From Linum tenue (Eukaryota; Streptophyta; Magnoliopsida; Malpighiales; Linaceae), in the NCBI GenBank assembly GCA_946122785.1, contig CAMGYJ010000006.1, positions 3,498,538-3,562,537 on the forward strand: a DNA stretch of 64,000 bases, read 5' to 3'. The translations under genes were made by a program, and so were the position numbers. Shown here piece by piece: positions 21,790 to 32,341 of this stretch (positions within the stretch are counted from its first letter, which is position 1; every line of letters begins with the position of its first letter). The notes beneath the pieces were generated by a model. The model had not been told where the DNA came from. It saw nothing but the letters and a program-made list of their open reading frames with translations, and ran no database searches.

Positions 21790-23028
21790 GAAATTTGAGC
21801 TTCTGGTAGCATGTGGATGGCAATGCCATGAACTTGGCGAGGAACGGTCGTCCTAGGATGCCATTGTGGGGTGAGTTGCAGTCGACAATGGTGAATTCGA
21901 CCTGTTTTGAGCATGGAACAAGAAACCGGATCGTACCGGACGGTTCAACCGGGAATCGGACAAAAAATGAAACGGTAAGTGTTTATTGACAAAAATATCG
22001 TATCGGCCGGTATTTTAGGTTGAACCGTCCTGTCGCGAAACACCGGCCGGTTTTGATCCTTACCGCCGGTAGCCTGTTTGCGACGAAAACGTGGGCCTTG
22101 TCACTGCCTCCATACCGTAGCCACAACTCCATCTCCACCGGCGACCCGCGTTACCAGCCACATAGGCCACGCCTGGCCGTCGCACTTGCCAGGCCATCCG
22201 TCACCGCTAGACACCGTCATCTGACCGGCTGCTTAGACGGGAAAGAAGAATGAAGAGGAAGGAAGTTGTTTGTTTGAAAGAATAAAGAAAAGAAAAAAAG
22301 GATGCATGCAATCCCCGCCACCAGAGGCAAGAAGGCTGGGGTTTCAGTTTTCTTGGGGTAATTTTTTGGTATGGAAATCTTGGTTCATTTTACAGAATGA
22401 GAGATGGGAGAGAGAAGGTGTGTAGACGGCTGAGTGAAAGGGAGAGGGCGGCTCCTAGGGTTCTCTTCATTTCCATGGGCTTTTTTAAACAAGTTCATGG
22501 GCCTTATTACTAATTGTTTTCTTGTTATTCAATGATTATTAAGTATCTTTTATTAGGTATATTTCGGTACAATCCGATATTACTCCGAAACGGTATCTTA
22601 ATTTTGCTGGCACGGTTTTTCGACAAAAAAAAATATTTTAATATTACAAAAATGGTATTTACCGGTATGAAGCGATTGAACCACGGTCGTACCACAAAAT
22701 ACCCTACCAGAAAGGAATCCGGTAGGATGTCCGGTACGGTTTCCTGAACCATGGTTTTGAGACCCATGGCTCCTAGTCTCCGATCACAACCGAAAGTGTT
22801 ACCACGCCTATTACCTACCCTCGTTCTTGAGAATCCCACCAAAGTCCCTTGCTCGTGTTTGATCATGCGCGGGTCGATGTCAATTTGACCGAGGGTGCTC
22901 TTGAAGAGGATATCACCCGCACTGCCTCCATCTATCAGTAGGCGATGAATTTTGCAGGCGGCTACCAGGGCGGTGATGGTGGGGGGGGGGGGGGTCTTCT
23001 GATGGAACTCCTTGAGGGAATTCCGCAT
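21790..23028 (-). pseudogene. Element D aspartic protease, split by a hAT insertion
   Basis: The N-terminal half (22762-23028) has LLIDGGSAGDILF, the active-site loop with Gly where Thr or Ser is normal. The C-terminal half, left of 21904, has FTIVDCNSPHNGILGRPFLA. Between them sits the 842-bp hAT insertion. A run of 14 G at 22981-22994 adds a frame uncertainty. Confidence 0.82.
21912..22753. mobile_element. Non-autonomous hAT-type transposon in D's protease
   Basis: 842 bp flanked by the 8-bp duplication GTTTTGAG (21904-21911 and 22754-22761). Termini are inverted: CATGGAACAAGAAACCGG at the left against CATGGTTCAGGAAACCG at the right (reverse strand). GGTTCAACC/GAACCACGG motifs recur near both ends. 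No transposase is seen. The middle (about 22030-22480) is GC-rich then UTR-like and could be a captured host fragment. Duplication length and CA-ending termini fit hAT. Confidence 0.82.
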
Positions 23029-24582
23029 CGTCGAAGCTTAGGTTACATTTTTGCTGCACCTTAGCTGTTGCACATTCCATTGCACGCTCGCGCTTTGTCT
23101 TCTTCTTTGGGCGGTCTCCCTCGATTGTCACGACCCCTATTTCTTTCCGCACTATGTACGAGCCAGTGGTCTCATCGTAATCGGGTTGTGGGGGAGGCGG
23201 CGGATCCGTGCGTTGTTCCTTTTGTTCCTTCTCTCAGCTGACGAACTCGAACAAAAGTCCTCTTCGAACGAGAGCCTCAATTTCGAATCGGAGGTTTATG
23301 CAATCCTCCGTTAGGTGGCCTGTTTCCCTGTGGAAGTCGCAATGCTTTTTGGGTCGCGCATGTGAGGCGCGGCTTTTACTGGCGCCGACCAGTTAAGCTT
23401 GTAACCTTTCTCACGGAGGATGTGGAACACGTTTTTCACCGAGTTGTTGAGCGGCGTGAAGGTGTTCGGCGGGCGCCTATCCGGTGAACACCTTCGCGCC
23501 ACTTTCTCTGGCGGGGCGAGCGGACGACTCGCTCCGCTGTGCCTTTGTATCAATTGCTCATGCGGCATTGGGAGTTGTTTTCGCATCTGGTCTTCTCTGA
23601 CTGGCTTTGATGGTTCGAAGCGCCTTACAGACCCCGTGCCCAGGGTTTCTTCCAAGGTAATGGCCTTTTCGATTTTGATCTCCAACTCTGTCGACAACGT
23701 GACCGGTCTTTTAGCTAGCGCCCGTTTGAGCTCCATGTTGGTGGTGGCTTCCATAAGGTGGTGGGCGGCGGTTTTAAGGGTGAGGTCCGAACTGCCATTG
23801 CTACCCTGGACCATCTGGCATAGAATGCCTGGAGGCTCTCCCCGTCCTTCTGCCTGATATCAATTAAGGCTTTGAGGTGGAGGAGTCTTCTCTTCTGGAA
23901 AGCAAATTTCGTGGTGAACAAGAGTATGAACTCCTCGAACGAGTGGATGATCCCGTTTGGAAGCCTATTGTACTAGTCGAGGCATATGTCGGCGAATGTT
24001 GAGGGAAAGGTTCTACAGAGAGCTGCATTGGAGTTGGTTTGGAGTTGCATCCGGAGGCAAAAGGTGCTGACATGGTCTTCCGGGTCGGTCGTCCCGTTGT
24101 ATGTGGGGAGGGTGGGTGGCATTCCGCTTAGGTGTTCTACCATGATTTCTGTGCTCAGTGGTTGGTGGAGGGTGGTATTGCGGGGATAGGTGTTGTTCCA
24201 AGAAGCTGAGGTCCGCTCTTTTTTGTGGTTCGGCTTGTTGTGCTACCCGCGCTGGTGGCTCAACCGGCGCATGTTGTGGCAGCAGGGCTTGCGCTGGTGC
24301 CTCGACCGACGCTTGTTGTGGCACGATCGCCGCCACCTGTGTCGTTGGCGCGGCCTCCTTGATCATCATGAGCACTATGACTTGATTCATCTTGTTCTGC
24401 ATGTCGGCTATGACCTCGTTTTGCTTTGCCATTTGCTGCCTCATCTCTTTGGCTGTTAGTTCTGGTTCTTCTTCCTCAATGAGTATCGCGTTGAGGCTGC
24501 TCGCCTCATCGAACCTTCTTGCGTCTGTCATAACCTTGACCTGGGTTGCTTCCCCCGGGGTGTTTGAAGTTTGTCTTGACAT
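23029..24582 (-). pseudogene. Element D Gag (frameshifted)
   Basis: The N-terminal part in 24013-24582 begins MSRQTSNTPG and has a coiled coil around MRQQMAKQNEVIADM and a Gln/Ala/Pro-rich linker. The gag core is readable over three frames: LPTYNGTTDPEDH, then FTTKFAFQKRRLLHLKALIDIRQKDGESLQAFYARW, then TLETLG-like sequence within 23311-23814. A stop interrupts the core at about 23970. The domain order matches E's gag at 56480-57630. Not functional. Confidence 0.82.
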
Positions 24583-24603
24583 ATTATCACTTTTTTTTTC
24601 TTA

Positions 24604-24632
24604 CTCGTGGCCCCACGGTGGGCGCAATTTTT
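24604..24632 (-). other. Element D presumptive primer binding site
   Basis: On the minus strand the sequence after the LTR reads AATTGCGCCCACCGTGGGGCC, the phrase commonly found after Tat-group 5' LTRs. I do not assign the tRNA. Confidence 0.55.
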
Positions 24633-25170
24633 TGTGTCTAACTGAGTGTAGGAGTGAAACACTGAAGAGAGTGGGGTGCGAGTATAGTTAAGAAATCCTC
24701 CACTTCTTTCCTCACCTTATCACAAGCTTACAAGGTTTAAGGCCCAAGGGAGAGAAAGGAGAAAAGGAGAGAGAAGGGTGATTTTAGAGTTTCTTGTGTG
24801 AGAGAGCTAAAAATCGATTCCCTCACCCACCTGTGTAAATGCTCTATTTATAGGCTACCACTTGGTGGGTGGGTTTCCGAGACGACAGGACAATTGGAAA
24901 AGACAGGGGTTTAGGGTATGATGAGGTCTAAGAATGGGGATGAGTAGCCTTGTCAGTCGTCCGGTGTCGTTTTTGAGTATTGCAAGCGAATGGTGCTATT
25001 GCGCCTCCGCTCTTCTTCGTGACTGGCGGCGATAGAGTGGTGAATGGCGCTATCGCGCTACCTCTCTTTTGGGTGGCTGGCGGCGATGGAGCGGAGTCAT
25101 CGCTGTAGTAGCGCTGATAGCATTGGCGCGCTTCCATTACTCTTGGCGATCCCATTGTTTCTATCTTTCC
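24633..25170 (-). repeat. Element D 5' LTR with TATA box and U3 repeats
   Basis: The left edge TGTGTCTAACT at 24633 abuts the PBS region. A minus-strand TATA box (TATAAATA) lies at 24845-24852. Two roughly 55-bp tandem units in U3 (about 24985-25100) share GGCGCTAT and GGCTGGCGGCGAT. The right edge is not resolved; 25150-25200 is likely. Confidence 0.65.
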
Positions 25171-26935
25171 AATGCTATGCTTTGTGGATCCAGATGATGT
25201 CATTAAGGTTGTTTTCCAAGGCCTCAAATTGCTACCTCAAAACTGGAAAAGTTCCAGAATTTGATTAAGGCAGAAACTGTGTTCAAGTAGCCTACTTTGG
25301 AGCTCCATTCCAGATGCATGGATAATATTCGAGTCCATAGGCTTATACCACATGAAAGTAGGTATGTTCTACTACAAAGACATGGCATTGGATGATTGGA
25401 AGCGTACCTAGAAGGCTTTGATCGAGAGGCTCAAAGATGGTACCAAAGCTGTTTGGTTACTTGGAGCTAAAGGCAGATTTTCTTTTTCTTGTTTAGTTAG
25501 GATTTCATTGTTTTGTAAGTTTTTGATTCCTTTTTGTATTAGACTGTAATTAGGAGTTTATGGGACGTGTGTAACCCTAACTAGGCCTATTTAAGCTTTC
25601 TATTTCGTTGTAAAACACATAGTTGATTAATCAAAAAGAAACCCTTTGGTTTTGTGCAAGTTGCGACTTGTTTGAGTTTGGTGGATTCCAAGCTTGTGAG
25701 CTTTGTATCGATTGAATATTCTCTTCAATCGTGGTCGAGCAGCTACCGTTTTATACCATACGAGCTTTCCCCAGGTGTGGCATTGTCCGTTGGTTCCGTT
25801 TTATCCAATTTTCGTATTAAGAACACGTTGTTCTTGATTCGAGATCAATCAATCTTCGGATTGATTGTTTGCTGCGTAACTTTGATAAAAATACACCCCC
25901 AGGGTTGTATTATTATTTAAGGGAATTTTTTACGGTTTTTTATGTAACCTTTTATACTTACCATAAAAAACTCTCCTCTCTTTTATTTTGGTGAGAAAAA
26001 AACTCCTCTCTTTAATATTCTACCAAAAATATATCAACGGGAAAATCAATCTTACCTTAAAATACTCCCTTTAATTTGCCTAATTATCAGATTTTTAAAT
26101 ATTTAAAACAATATAATTTTTATTCACTTGTGGCCCGCCTGACGCCAGCGATCGGACCCCGTTCGACGCGTGAGATCGGACCACGTCCGATGCGAGAGGT
26201 CGGACCCCGTCCGAGGCCGACGGGAGGACCCGTCCGAATGCCTACGTTGGACCGTAGGTCTCCGTCCATCACATTCCGAGGTCTTGCTCCCATGGCGATT
26301 CCCTCGCCGCAGCCGCCATGCAAAAACAAGAAGATTGAGAGCCGGGAAGCGGAAGAATATGGTGGAGGGAACATCGCGTAAGGAGATGGTGGAGGGTGAA
26401 TCGCCGCCGGTAATTGCGGAAAAAAAAGAGAAAGGCGATGGTGATTGTCGTCGGGATTTGAGGAACGGAAAAGAGCAAGGTGAGGTCCCAGGTGGCAGGT
26501 TTGTTTCTCCACAGCGGCGGCGGCAGCAAAACGCGGCCAACCGTTCCGGCGACGAAATGGACATTTTAGTTAGGTTTCTATAGTGTTGAAGGGAAAAATT
26601 GACTTTTTCTACAAAACTATGGGCGACAAATAGTAAATACACGACCGGTAAATAACGATTCATAAAAATTATACATCTTGTAGATTTACACCCATGTCAC
26701 ATAAGCCTTAAACGTTTTTAGTCCATCCACCCCAACAAACTCTAAAACAAGCGGTTCCCTCTTTTTTCTCTATAAAAATCGGATCACAGTTCATTAAGAT
26801 ATTTTTGGGATATACTCTTCACTGGGGGTCAAGGGTTGTTGCTAACGTTTTCAGTGTAAGCTCGTGTATTCCTCTTTAGGTGCGCCAAGCATTTAGGGTT
26901 TGAGGCTTTAGCCTACAGGTCAGATCAGGTTTTTA
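25171..26935. other. Unclassified repeat-like DNA
   Basis: 25200-25480 reads like decayed coding or retroelement sequence without a recognisable domain. 25480-25920 resembles an LTR R/U5 region (CCTATTTAAGC at about 25588, then a long U-rich leader). 26140-26230 holds a short palindromic tandem repeat. The open frames at 26120-26660 overlap on both strands in GC-rich sequence and lack any family motif, so none is called. Confidence 0.3.
26143..26235. repeat. Short tandem array of TCGGAC-N-GTCCGA palindromes
   Basis: Three to four units of about 21 bp: GATCGGACCCCGTTCGACGCG, then units with TCGGACCACGTCCGA and TCGGACCCCGTCCGA. Each unit holds an interrupted palindrome. It is surrounded by AT-rich DNA. 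Confidence 0.6.
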
Positions 26936-27403
26936 AGGCCTGTTTCTTAAGGAAAATCTTAAACCCCCTCCAACCAATATGAGAAGGAGAGAGAAAATGA
27001 TTGGCAATCATTGAGTAACTACCTACCTAATGCGTCCAAGGGTTAGACTGGAATATTATAATTATTTATTATTATTAAATAGAAGGAAAGTGGCGGAAAC
27101 TCAAGAAAATCCGGATTTAATTTTTTTCCCGAAGAATCGTTCTCCTCCCAACCCTAAAAACCGTTTTTTCTTTAGAACTCGTCATCGTGCCGCGCAGCCG
27201 TCGGGTCTTCTCGCCGGCCTGCCCACCGTACTCGTCCACCGTCTCGCCACCTTTCCCCCATTAGCAACTGCGCAACCGGTCGTCGCCCCATCTTTACATC
27301 TTCTTGTCGTCGCAGCACCATCATGTCGTCGATTTCCCGTCACCTTCTCCATCCCATTCCCACCGTCATCCTGCCTGACTCTGCCGTCGTCCCGTCGCCA
27401 TCT

Positions 27404-28260
27404 GACATCTCCCCATACGGTCGTCGCCCCATCTTTCCGGTCTCCCGCTGTCGAGGGGAAGTTTGTTAATAATATTATTGTTTACGTTGAAAAACAAAGA
27501 AAATTTCTTAATAATGAATTCGTCATTTGTTGTAAATTATGTATGAAATGTTAATAATGATATTGTATGTTGTTAATAATACTAAGCAGAAAAGTTGATA
27601 ATAGCGTCACTAAAAATGATCTCCCCATCTAGTCGTCGCCCCATCTTGGCAGTCTCCCGCTGTCGAGGCGGAGTTTGTTAATAATATTATTGTTTACGTT
27701 GAAAAATGAAGAAAATTTCTTAATAATGAATTCATCATTTGTTGTAAATTATGTATGAAATGTTAATAATGATATTGTATATTGTTAATTGTTAATAATA
27801 CTGAGCAGAAAAGTTGATAATAGCGTCACTAAAAATGATCTCCACATCCAGTCGTCGCCCCATCTTGCCGGTCTCCCGTTGTTGAGGCGGAGTTTGTTAA
27901 TAATATTATTGTTAACGTTGAAAAACGAAGAAAATTTCTTAATAATGAATTCGTCATTTGTTGTAAATTATGTATGAAATGTTAATAATGATATTGTATA
28001 TTGTTAATAATATTGAGTAGAAAAGTTGATAATAGCGTCACTAAAAATAATCTCCCCATCCGGTCGTCGCCCCATCTTGCCGGTCTCCCGCTGTCGAGGC
28101 GGAGTTTGTTAATAATATTATTGTTTATGTTGAAAAACGAAGAAAATTTCTTAATCATGAATTCGTCATTTGTTGTAAATTATGTATGAAATGTTAATAA
28201 TGATATTATATATTGTTAATAATACTATGCAGAAAAGTTGATAATAGCGTCACTAAAAAT
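27404..28260. repeat. Four-copy tandem repeat, about 212 bp
   Basis: Copies begin with TCGTCGCCCCATCTT at 27421, 27633, 27852 and 28064. The third spacing is 219 because of an extra TTGTTAA. Units contain GGTCTCCCGCTGTCGAGG, ATTTCTTAATAATGAATTC and several GTTAATAAT motifs and are highly alike. Confidence 0.9.
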
Positions 28261-28980
28261 GTTTACAACACAACAAGTAAATCAAGCTTCAATTTGATTG
28301 AGAATGTTAATAATAGCGTCACTAGAAAATGTTAATAATGTAGGTGAAAACATTAATATGTATTGTTAAAACGTTGATAGCTTGGTTAAGTTGCTTTAAA
28401 AAACCTCAAATCAGAAGCTCATATTGTGACAACATTTTAGTAACAGGTTAATAATTCCGATGATCTAATTAATAATAATAATAATGTGGTAGGTTAATAA
28501 TATTTACAACACCGTCGGTAAATTGCGTTTCGATTTGATTGAGAATGTTAATAATAGCATCACGGAAAAATGTTAATAACGTATGTGAAAAAACTAATAT
28601 GTATTGTTGACAACATTGAAAACTCCGTTACGTTGCTCTAAAAATATCAAATCAGAGGCTCCCCTTATTGTCACAACATTTTAGTTACTGGTTAATAATT
28701 TCAGTAATATAATTAATAATAGAGTCGCAGAGGTTAATACTGTGGACAATACGACCACTAAATCGCGTTTTTTATTGATAATTCTAGTAGCGTCAGTAAA
28801 AAATGTTAACAACTTATGCCAAATCATTAATATGCACGGTTGAAAATGTTGACAAATCCGTTACATTGCTTTGAAAACCTCAATCCACCAGTTACTCAAT
28901 CCACAGGCTCCTCCGTTACGTTGACAACTCCGTCGCGTTTCTTTTCGATGACAAGCGACGGACGTAGCGGGCTAACAACA
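28261..28980. repeat. Three-copy degenerate repeat, about 240 bp
   Basis: Copies start near 28261, 28502 and 28742 with TTTACAACAC-like sequence followed by AATCGCGTTTCGATTTGATTGAGAATGTTAATAAT-like blocks. They are more diverged than the array to the left and are also rich in TTAATAAT. Confidence 0.7.
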
Positions 28981-29915
28981 AGCTTGTTCTTACAGATCTT
29001 GGATTGTGGTATATCGTGTAGCACTACAAAAAAATTGATAATTATATTCAAAATATTACTAATGCTAAAAAAATGTTTAAAAAAATTACAAACGTAAGCA
29101 AAACACATTACAAACATAAGAAGAAAATATAAAATAAAACATAAGACAAAAACATTGATAAAGATACTTGAAAATTAGCAAACGTAAGCAAAACTCATTA
29201 CAAATAACATAAGTTAACAATAATCATAATAAAATTTCAACACTGCACAATTAGTAGGGTTAAGCCCATGCAACCCCAAACCCTAACCCATGCAGCGCAC
29301 ACAAAAAAATCCTACAATACGAAAAAACAAAACTAGAAACGCTAAGCCCATGCACGTCAAATCTTTAATGCCGCCGACGAGAGATAAGGGTTCACGGACA
29401 GACAGCTGCGACGGAAGCTGGGAGAACTGGACCGACGGCGGCAATGACGGTGGAGAACTAGACCGACGCTGGCTGGGACTCGACGTTGGTGGACTGGGCC
29501 AACGACGATGGAGAATGCTGGTAGGAGCTATTTCACCGGCAGAAGATCAGCGCGGGAGGGGAGCTAAATCGACGGCGACAACGGGAGAATGGCGAGCGAC
29601 GTTGCTGGACTAGAACGACGATCGCAACGGGTGCTGGATGCCGTCGGCGGAGAAGGAGAATCGTCGGCCGGAGAGCTCAGCGGGAGGGACGGCCGGAGAA
29701 GAGTTTTGACTTGCGGGAGGAAAAAGAAAAGGAGGATACGTGGGTATATACATTAATAGAGTTACGATTTTTAATTTAATTGTAATTTCCTTAATAATCC
29801 TAACAACTATTTAACTAATAACTCCCACTAACTACCTAATCCTAAATCAGCCAATCACAATGCTTTAAAATCCTCCTTTAAAAAGAGGATTTAATTAAAG
29901 ACCTGAACTTAGGCC

Positions 29916-30241
29916 TTAGTAGTTTCATAGATAATTAGAGTTGTTCTCTCTATTAAAGAGAGCTTCTACTCAAGAATTTCGATCAATTCATCTAGACTAG
30001 TCCGGAAATCAAATATTTAATTAACATTTATTCTTTCTTTCTCTCTTTACTTTTAATTATTTGATACATAATAAAATAAAGAAAATAGAAATGTTATAAT
30101 CTAAAGCAAAAAAAATACATGTGTCATAACTCATAAGACTAACGGAAAGAACCAAAAGTTCTAAAGGCTGGACATGAAAGATAATTAAAATAAGTCTTAT
30201 TTTCGTATAATTTTTCAGTTCTTGGTTGGAAACCTTACACC
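29916..30241. other. Intergenic DNA, nothing recognised
   Basis: AT-rich sequence between the TIR element and a hAT MITE. There is no coding region with family motifs. The 8-bp target site CTTACACC of the MITE is at 30234-30241. Confidence 0.5.
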
Positions 30242-30697
30242 TAGCTAGGAATGGTAATCGGCAGGTTCGGGGCAGGTTTCTTGGCACTCAGACCCTCCCT
30301 GTGGCAGGTCGGGTCCTGGTCGGGTAATTGATCATGAGTCGTGGGTCGGGGCAGGTCGACCCAATGGGTATGCAATTTATATGAAAAATATTAGAAATAT
30401 TTGTTATTTTTATTATAAGACTAAGAAAATAAACAATATTATGACAATTGTAGTTAAATTATTGGAGAAATTGAGGTTTTTACTAATTTACAACTTTATT
30501 ATAGCTAAAATATGATGCAATAAAAGGAAAATTCTAAGTAATTTGACTAAGATTACATGTTATTTAGACAAGAACGGGTCGAGAATGGGGCGGGTCAGAA
30601 CAGGTCGGGCCGATGAGACTACCCATGCCCGCGGACCCGCCCCAAAACAAGTCAAACAGATCGGGTAAAACGGGTCATGTCGAAATTGTCATCCCTA
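30242..30697. mobile_element. hAT MITE, 456 bp
   Basis: Flanked by CTTACACC at 30234-30241 and 30698-30705. Termini are inverted: TAGCTAGGAATGGTAATCGG at the left (with a four-base extra CTAG) and TAGGGATGACAATTTCG on the reverse strand at the right. GGCAGGTCGGGTC-type and CGGGTCGGG-type subterminal repeats follow. This is the common TAGGGATGGCAAT hAT MITE type of plants; no coding capacity. Confidence 0.88.
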
Positions 30698-30982
30698 CTT
30701 ACACCTTGACTGTTGACTTTGCATTGTCAACTTAAAATATTTGATCACAATTCGCAATTCCTACATTGATGATCATAGATCTTACATTCTAAACTTGAAC
30801 TATTTTTCAACAGTAGTAAAAGGAGACCACCCAGATAGACGTTAACAATTTGATTGGAATTAATGGGGCGACGGCAAGGCATGGTATCATGTAAGAATTA
30901 ATAATATTGCAACAGCAATTAAGTAAAAATTAACGTAAGCCAAGAGTAGTAATTAAGAGGCAGGACGGACACAGGATTTGTC

Positions 30983-31720
30983 TTATTGTATGCGTCCACC
31001 TCCACCAGCAGGAAGGACGGAATATGTGTTGTTGGTGGTGGTGGCGGTGCAAGCAAGATCGGTGCCATAGTCGCATTCAGAGCAGTAGTAGATCCAGCAG
31101 TTTTGAGGGACATGTTTCCTGCATACGTCACAGGTGAAGATGGAGGAGGATGAGCTGCTGTTGCTAATTCCTTTGATCTCTAGGGAGGTGGAGGAAGAGA
31201 ATAGGCTGAGCGGGTGCTGGTGGTCAACATGCTTTATGGTGTTGGGCAGGAAAGCACATGTAACATGGAGATTGAAGGACTGGCAGCTGGTGCTGGAGCA
31301 GCGGTAGGTGAAACCTGTGCCATAGTCGCCGCAGGCGCTGCATACGAACTTGGGGTACTCATCATCACCATCATCTTCTTTAGGTGGGGTGGCAAGTAGA
31401 AGCAGCGGGTGCTGATGACCAGAGACATGATCCACGGGGAGTTGAAGCACCTTTGGCAACTCGAAGCATGATCTGTGAAGATAGAAGTCGTCGCAGCAGC
31501 TAGACGACTTGCGGCACCTGTAAGCTGAACCTGAGAGATCCAGCTCACAGCCGCTGCAGATCAACTCTTCTTCCTCTTTCACCTCGACGGGTTGCAGCGG
31601 GTGGGAGTGGCTGAAATGCTTCACGCACGGTCGTCTACTACGCATCATCTGTTGCGGCTGTTGGATTTCCAGCCTACCCAATAATAAGCTCGACGTTGAC
31701 CCTTCGGTTGCTGCATCCAT
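30983..31720 (-). CDS. DC1-domain (Cys/His-rich C1-like) protein
   Basis: Intact single-exon gene, 245 residues. Three DC1 modules, the plant C1-like zinc-binding fold: first His40, CSGC 55-58, Cys69, Cys76, His82, Cys85; second His104, CSAC 127-130, Cys141, Cys146, His152, Cys155; third His169, CDVC 197-200, Cys213, Cys216, Cys224. In the third module the usual His before the last Cys is Asp (TDLAC). A Ser run lies at 188-193. DC1 proteins are plant-specific, mostly of unknown biochemical role, and several are linked to hormone, stress or cell-death responses. A TA-rich TATA region lies about 55-70 bases upstream. It is the cleanest host gene in the window. Confidence 0.9.
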   Translation of the reverse strand: MDAATEGSTSSLLLGRLEIQQPQQMMRSRRPCVKHFSHSHPLQPVEVKEEEELICSGCELDLSGSAYRCRKSSSCCDDFYLHRSCFELPKVLQLPVDHVSGHQHPLLLLATPPKEDDGDDEYPKFVCSACGDYGTGFTYRCSSTSCQSFNLHVTCAFLPNTIKHVDHQHPLSLFSSSTSLEIKGISNSSSSSSIFTCDVCRKHVPQNCWIYYCSECDYGTDLACTATTTNNTYSVLPAGGGGRIQ

Positions 31721-31773
31721 CTCTTATATCAAATAAGCTCAATCTCGGATGGCCTTTGCTTAATTCAACTGTT

Positions 31774-31795
31774 ATTTATATATATATATATAGAG
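31774..31795 (-). promoter_or_regulatory. Likely TATA region of the DC1 gene
   Basis: An alternating TA run (TATTTATATATATATATATA) sits 55-75 bases upstream of the ATG at 31720, a sensible core-promoter position for the minus-strand gene. Confidence 0.5.
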
Positions 31796-32209
31796 CCGCT
31801 AGCTAGCTAGCTGGCCGCTTAGTATCGAGCTACATACAATATTACACGATAGCTGCAAACCATGTGCGTTCGATGCGATTCTTCCACCATCTCTATAATA
31901 GATACACGATCCACTACCTACGGCAGTTGCTACGCCGTAGCATCTGCAAGACTGCAACTACGTGAACTTCATTTCAAGATGAAGTTACATTACCTTTTGT
32001 CCAAATAAAGTTATTTGCGGGATAATTCCCTAAATACACATAAAACTAAAACAAATTCCTAAACTACCACACTTATTAAAAAAATTCCCAAAATACTTTA
32101 GTTTGGAGTGGTTCGAGTTTGAGGAACTCGAACTACTAACCGGTTCGAGTGTAGGAGACTCGATCTAGTCATAGATCGATGATATAAGTCTCGAACCATG
32201 TGGGGCTGA

Positions 32210-32240
32210 AGTGGTTCGAGTTCACTGAACTCGAACCACT
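32210..32240. repeat. Perfect 31-base hairpin
   Basis: Arms of 15 bases (AGTGGTTCGAGTTCA and its reverse complement) around a single base. It is one of several TTCGAG/CTCGAA inverted motifs between 32105 and 32240. Confidence 0.85.
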
Positions 32241-32262
32241 CTTTTGAAATTTCCAACCACCT

Positions 32263-32341
32263 TAACTTTGTGCTCGGTTATCCGATCGTAGCAAACTTTT
32301 TTTTCATTTCGCATAACTTTGTGCTCGGTTATCCGATCGTA
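32263..32341. repeat. 28-bp direct repeat pair
   Basis: Identical 28-bp copies at 32263-32290 and 32314-32341, starting TAACTTTGTGCTCGG and ending CCGATCGTA, 51 bases apart. Confidence 0.88.

Larger units (their letters stand above)
12115..25170 (-). mobile_element. Element D: decayed Tat-like Ty3/gypsy retrotransposon
   Basis: Minus-strand element in order from right to left: 5' LTR (from 24633), PBS region, gag, protease, RT, RNase H, a second archaeal-like RNase H, integrase, a repeated spacer, and an opposite-strand ORF at the left end. The dual RNase H and antisense ORF are known marks of the Tat group. It is split by element B and a hAT insertion and holds many stops and shifts. No 3' LTR is seen; the left end abuts element C. 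The right LTR edge is uncertain by about 50 bases. Confidence 0.8.
26936..29915. mobile_element. Candidate non-autonomous TIR DNA transposon packed with tandem repeats
   Basis: The ends are imperfect inverted repeats: AGGCCTGTTTCTTAAGG at the left, and GGCCTAAGTTCAGGTC on the reverse strand at the right. Both are followed by ATGATTGGC/GTGATTGGC and a TAACTACC/TAGGTAGTT block about 60 bases in. TTA flanks both sides, which would suit PIF/Harbinger, but the edges are off by one base. Inside are two GC-rich shoulders (27180-27450 and 29380-29700) and two tandem arrays in AT-rich DNA. No transposase is seen. Confidence 0.4.

Noticed and set aside
26120..26663. Overlapping frames of 86-179 codons on both strands
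   Set aside because: No family motif, mutually overlapping and in a GC-rich island; cannot choose a real one.
27404..28260. CRISPR-like array
   Set aside because: Units are 212 bp and tandem without unique spacers, and the DNA is plant nuclear.
29022..29040. CACTACAAAAAAATT as a CACTA terminus
   Set aside because: No matching inverted end or 3-bp duplication seen nearby.
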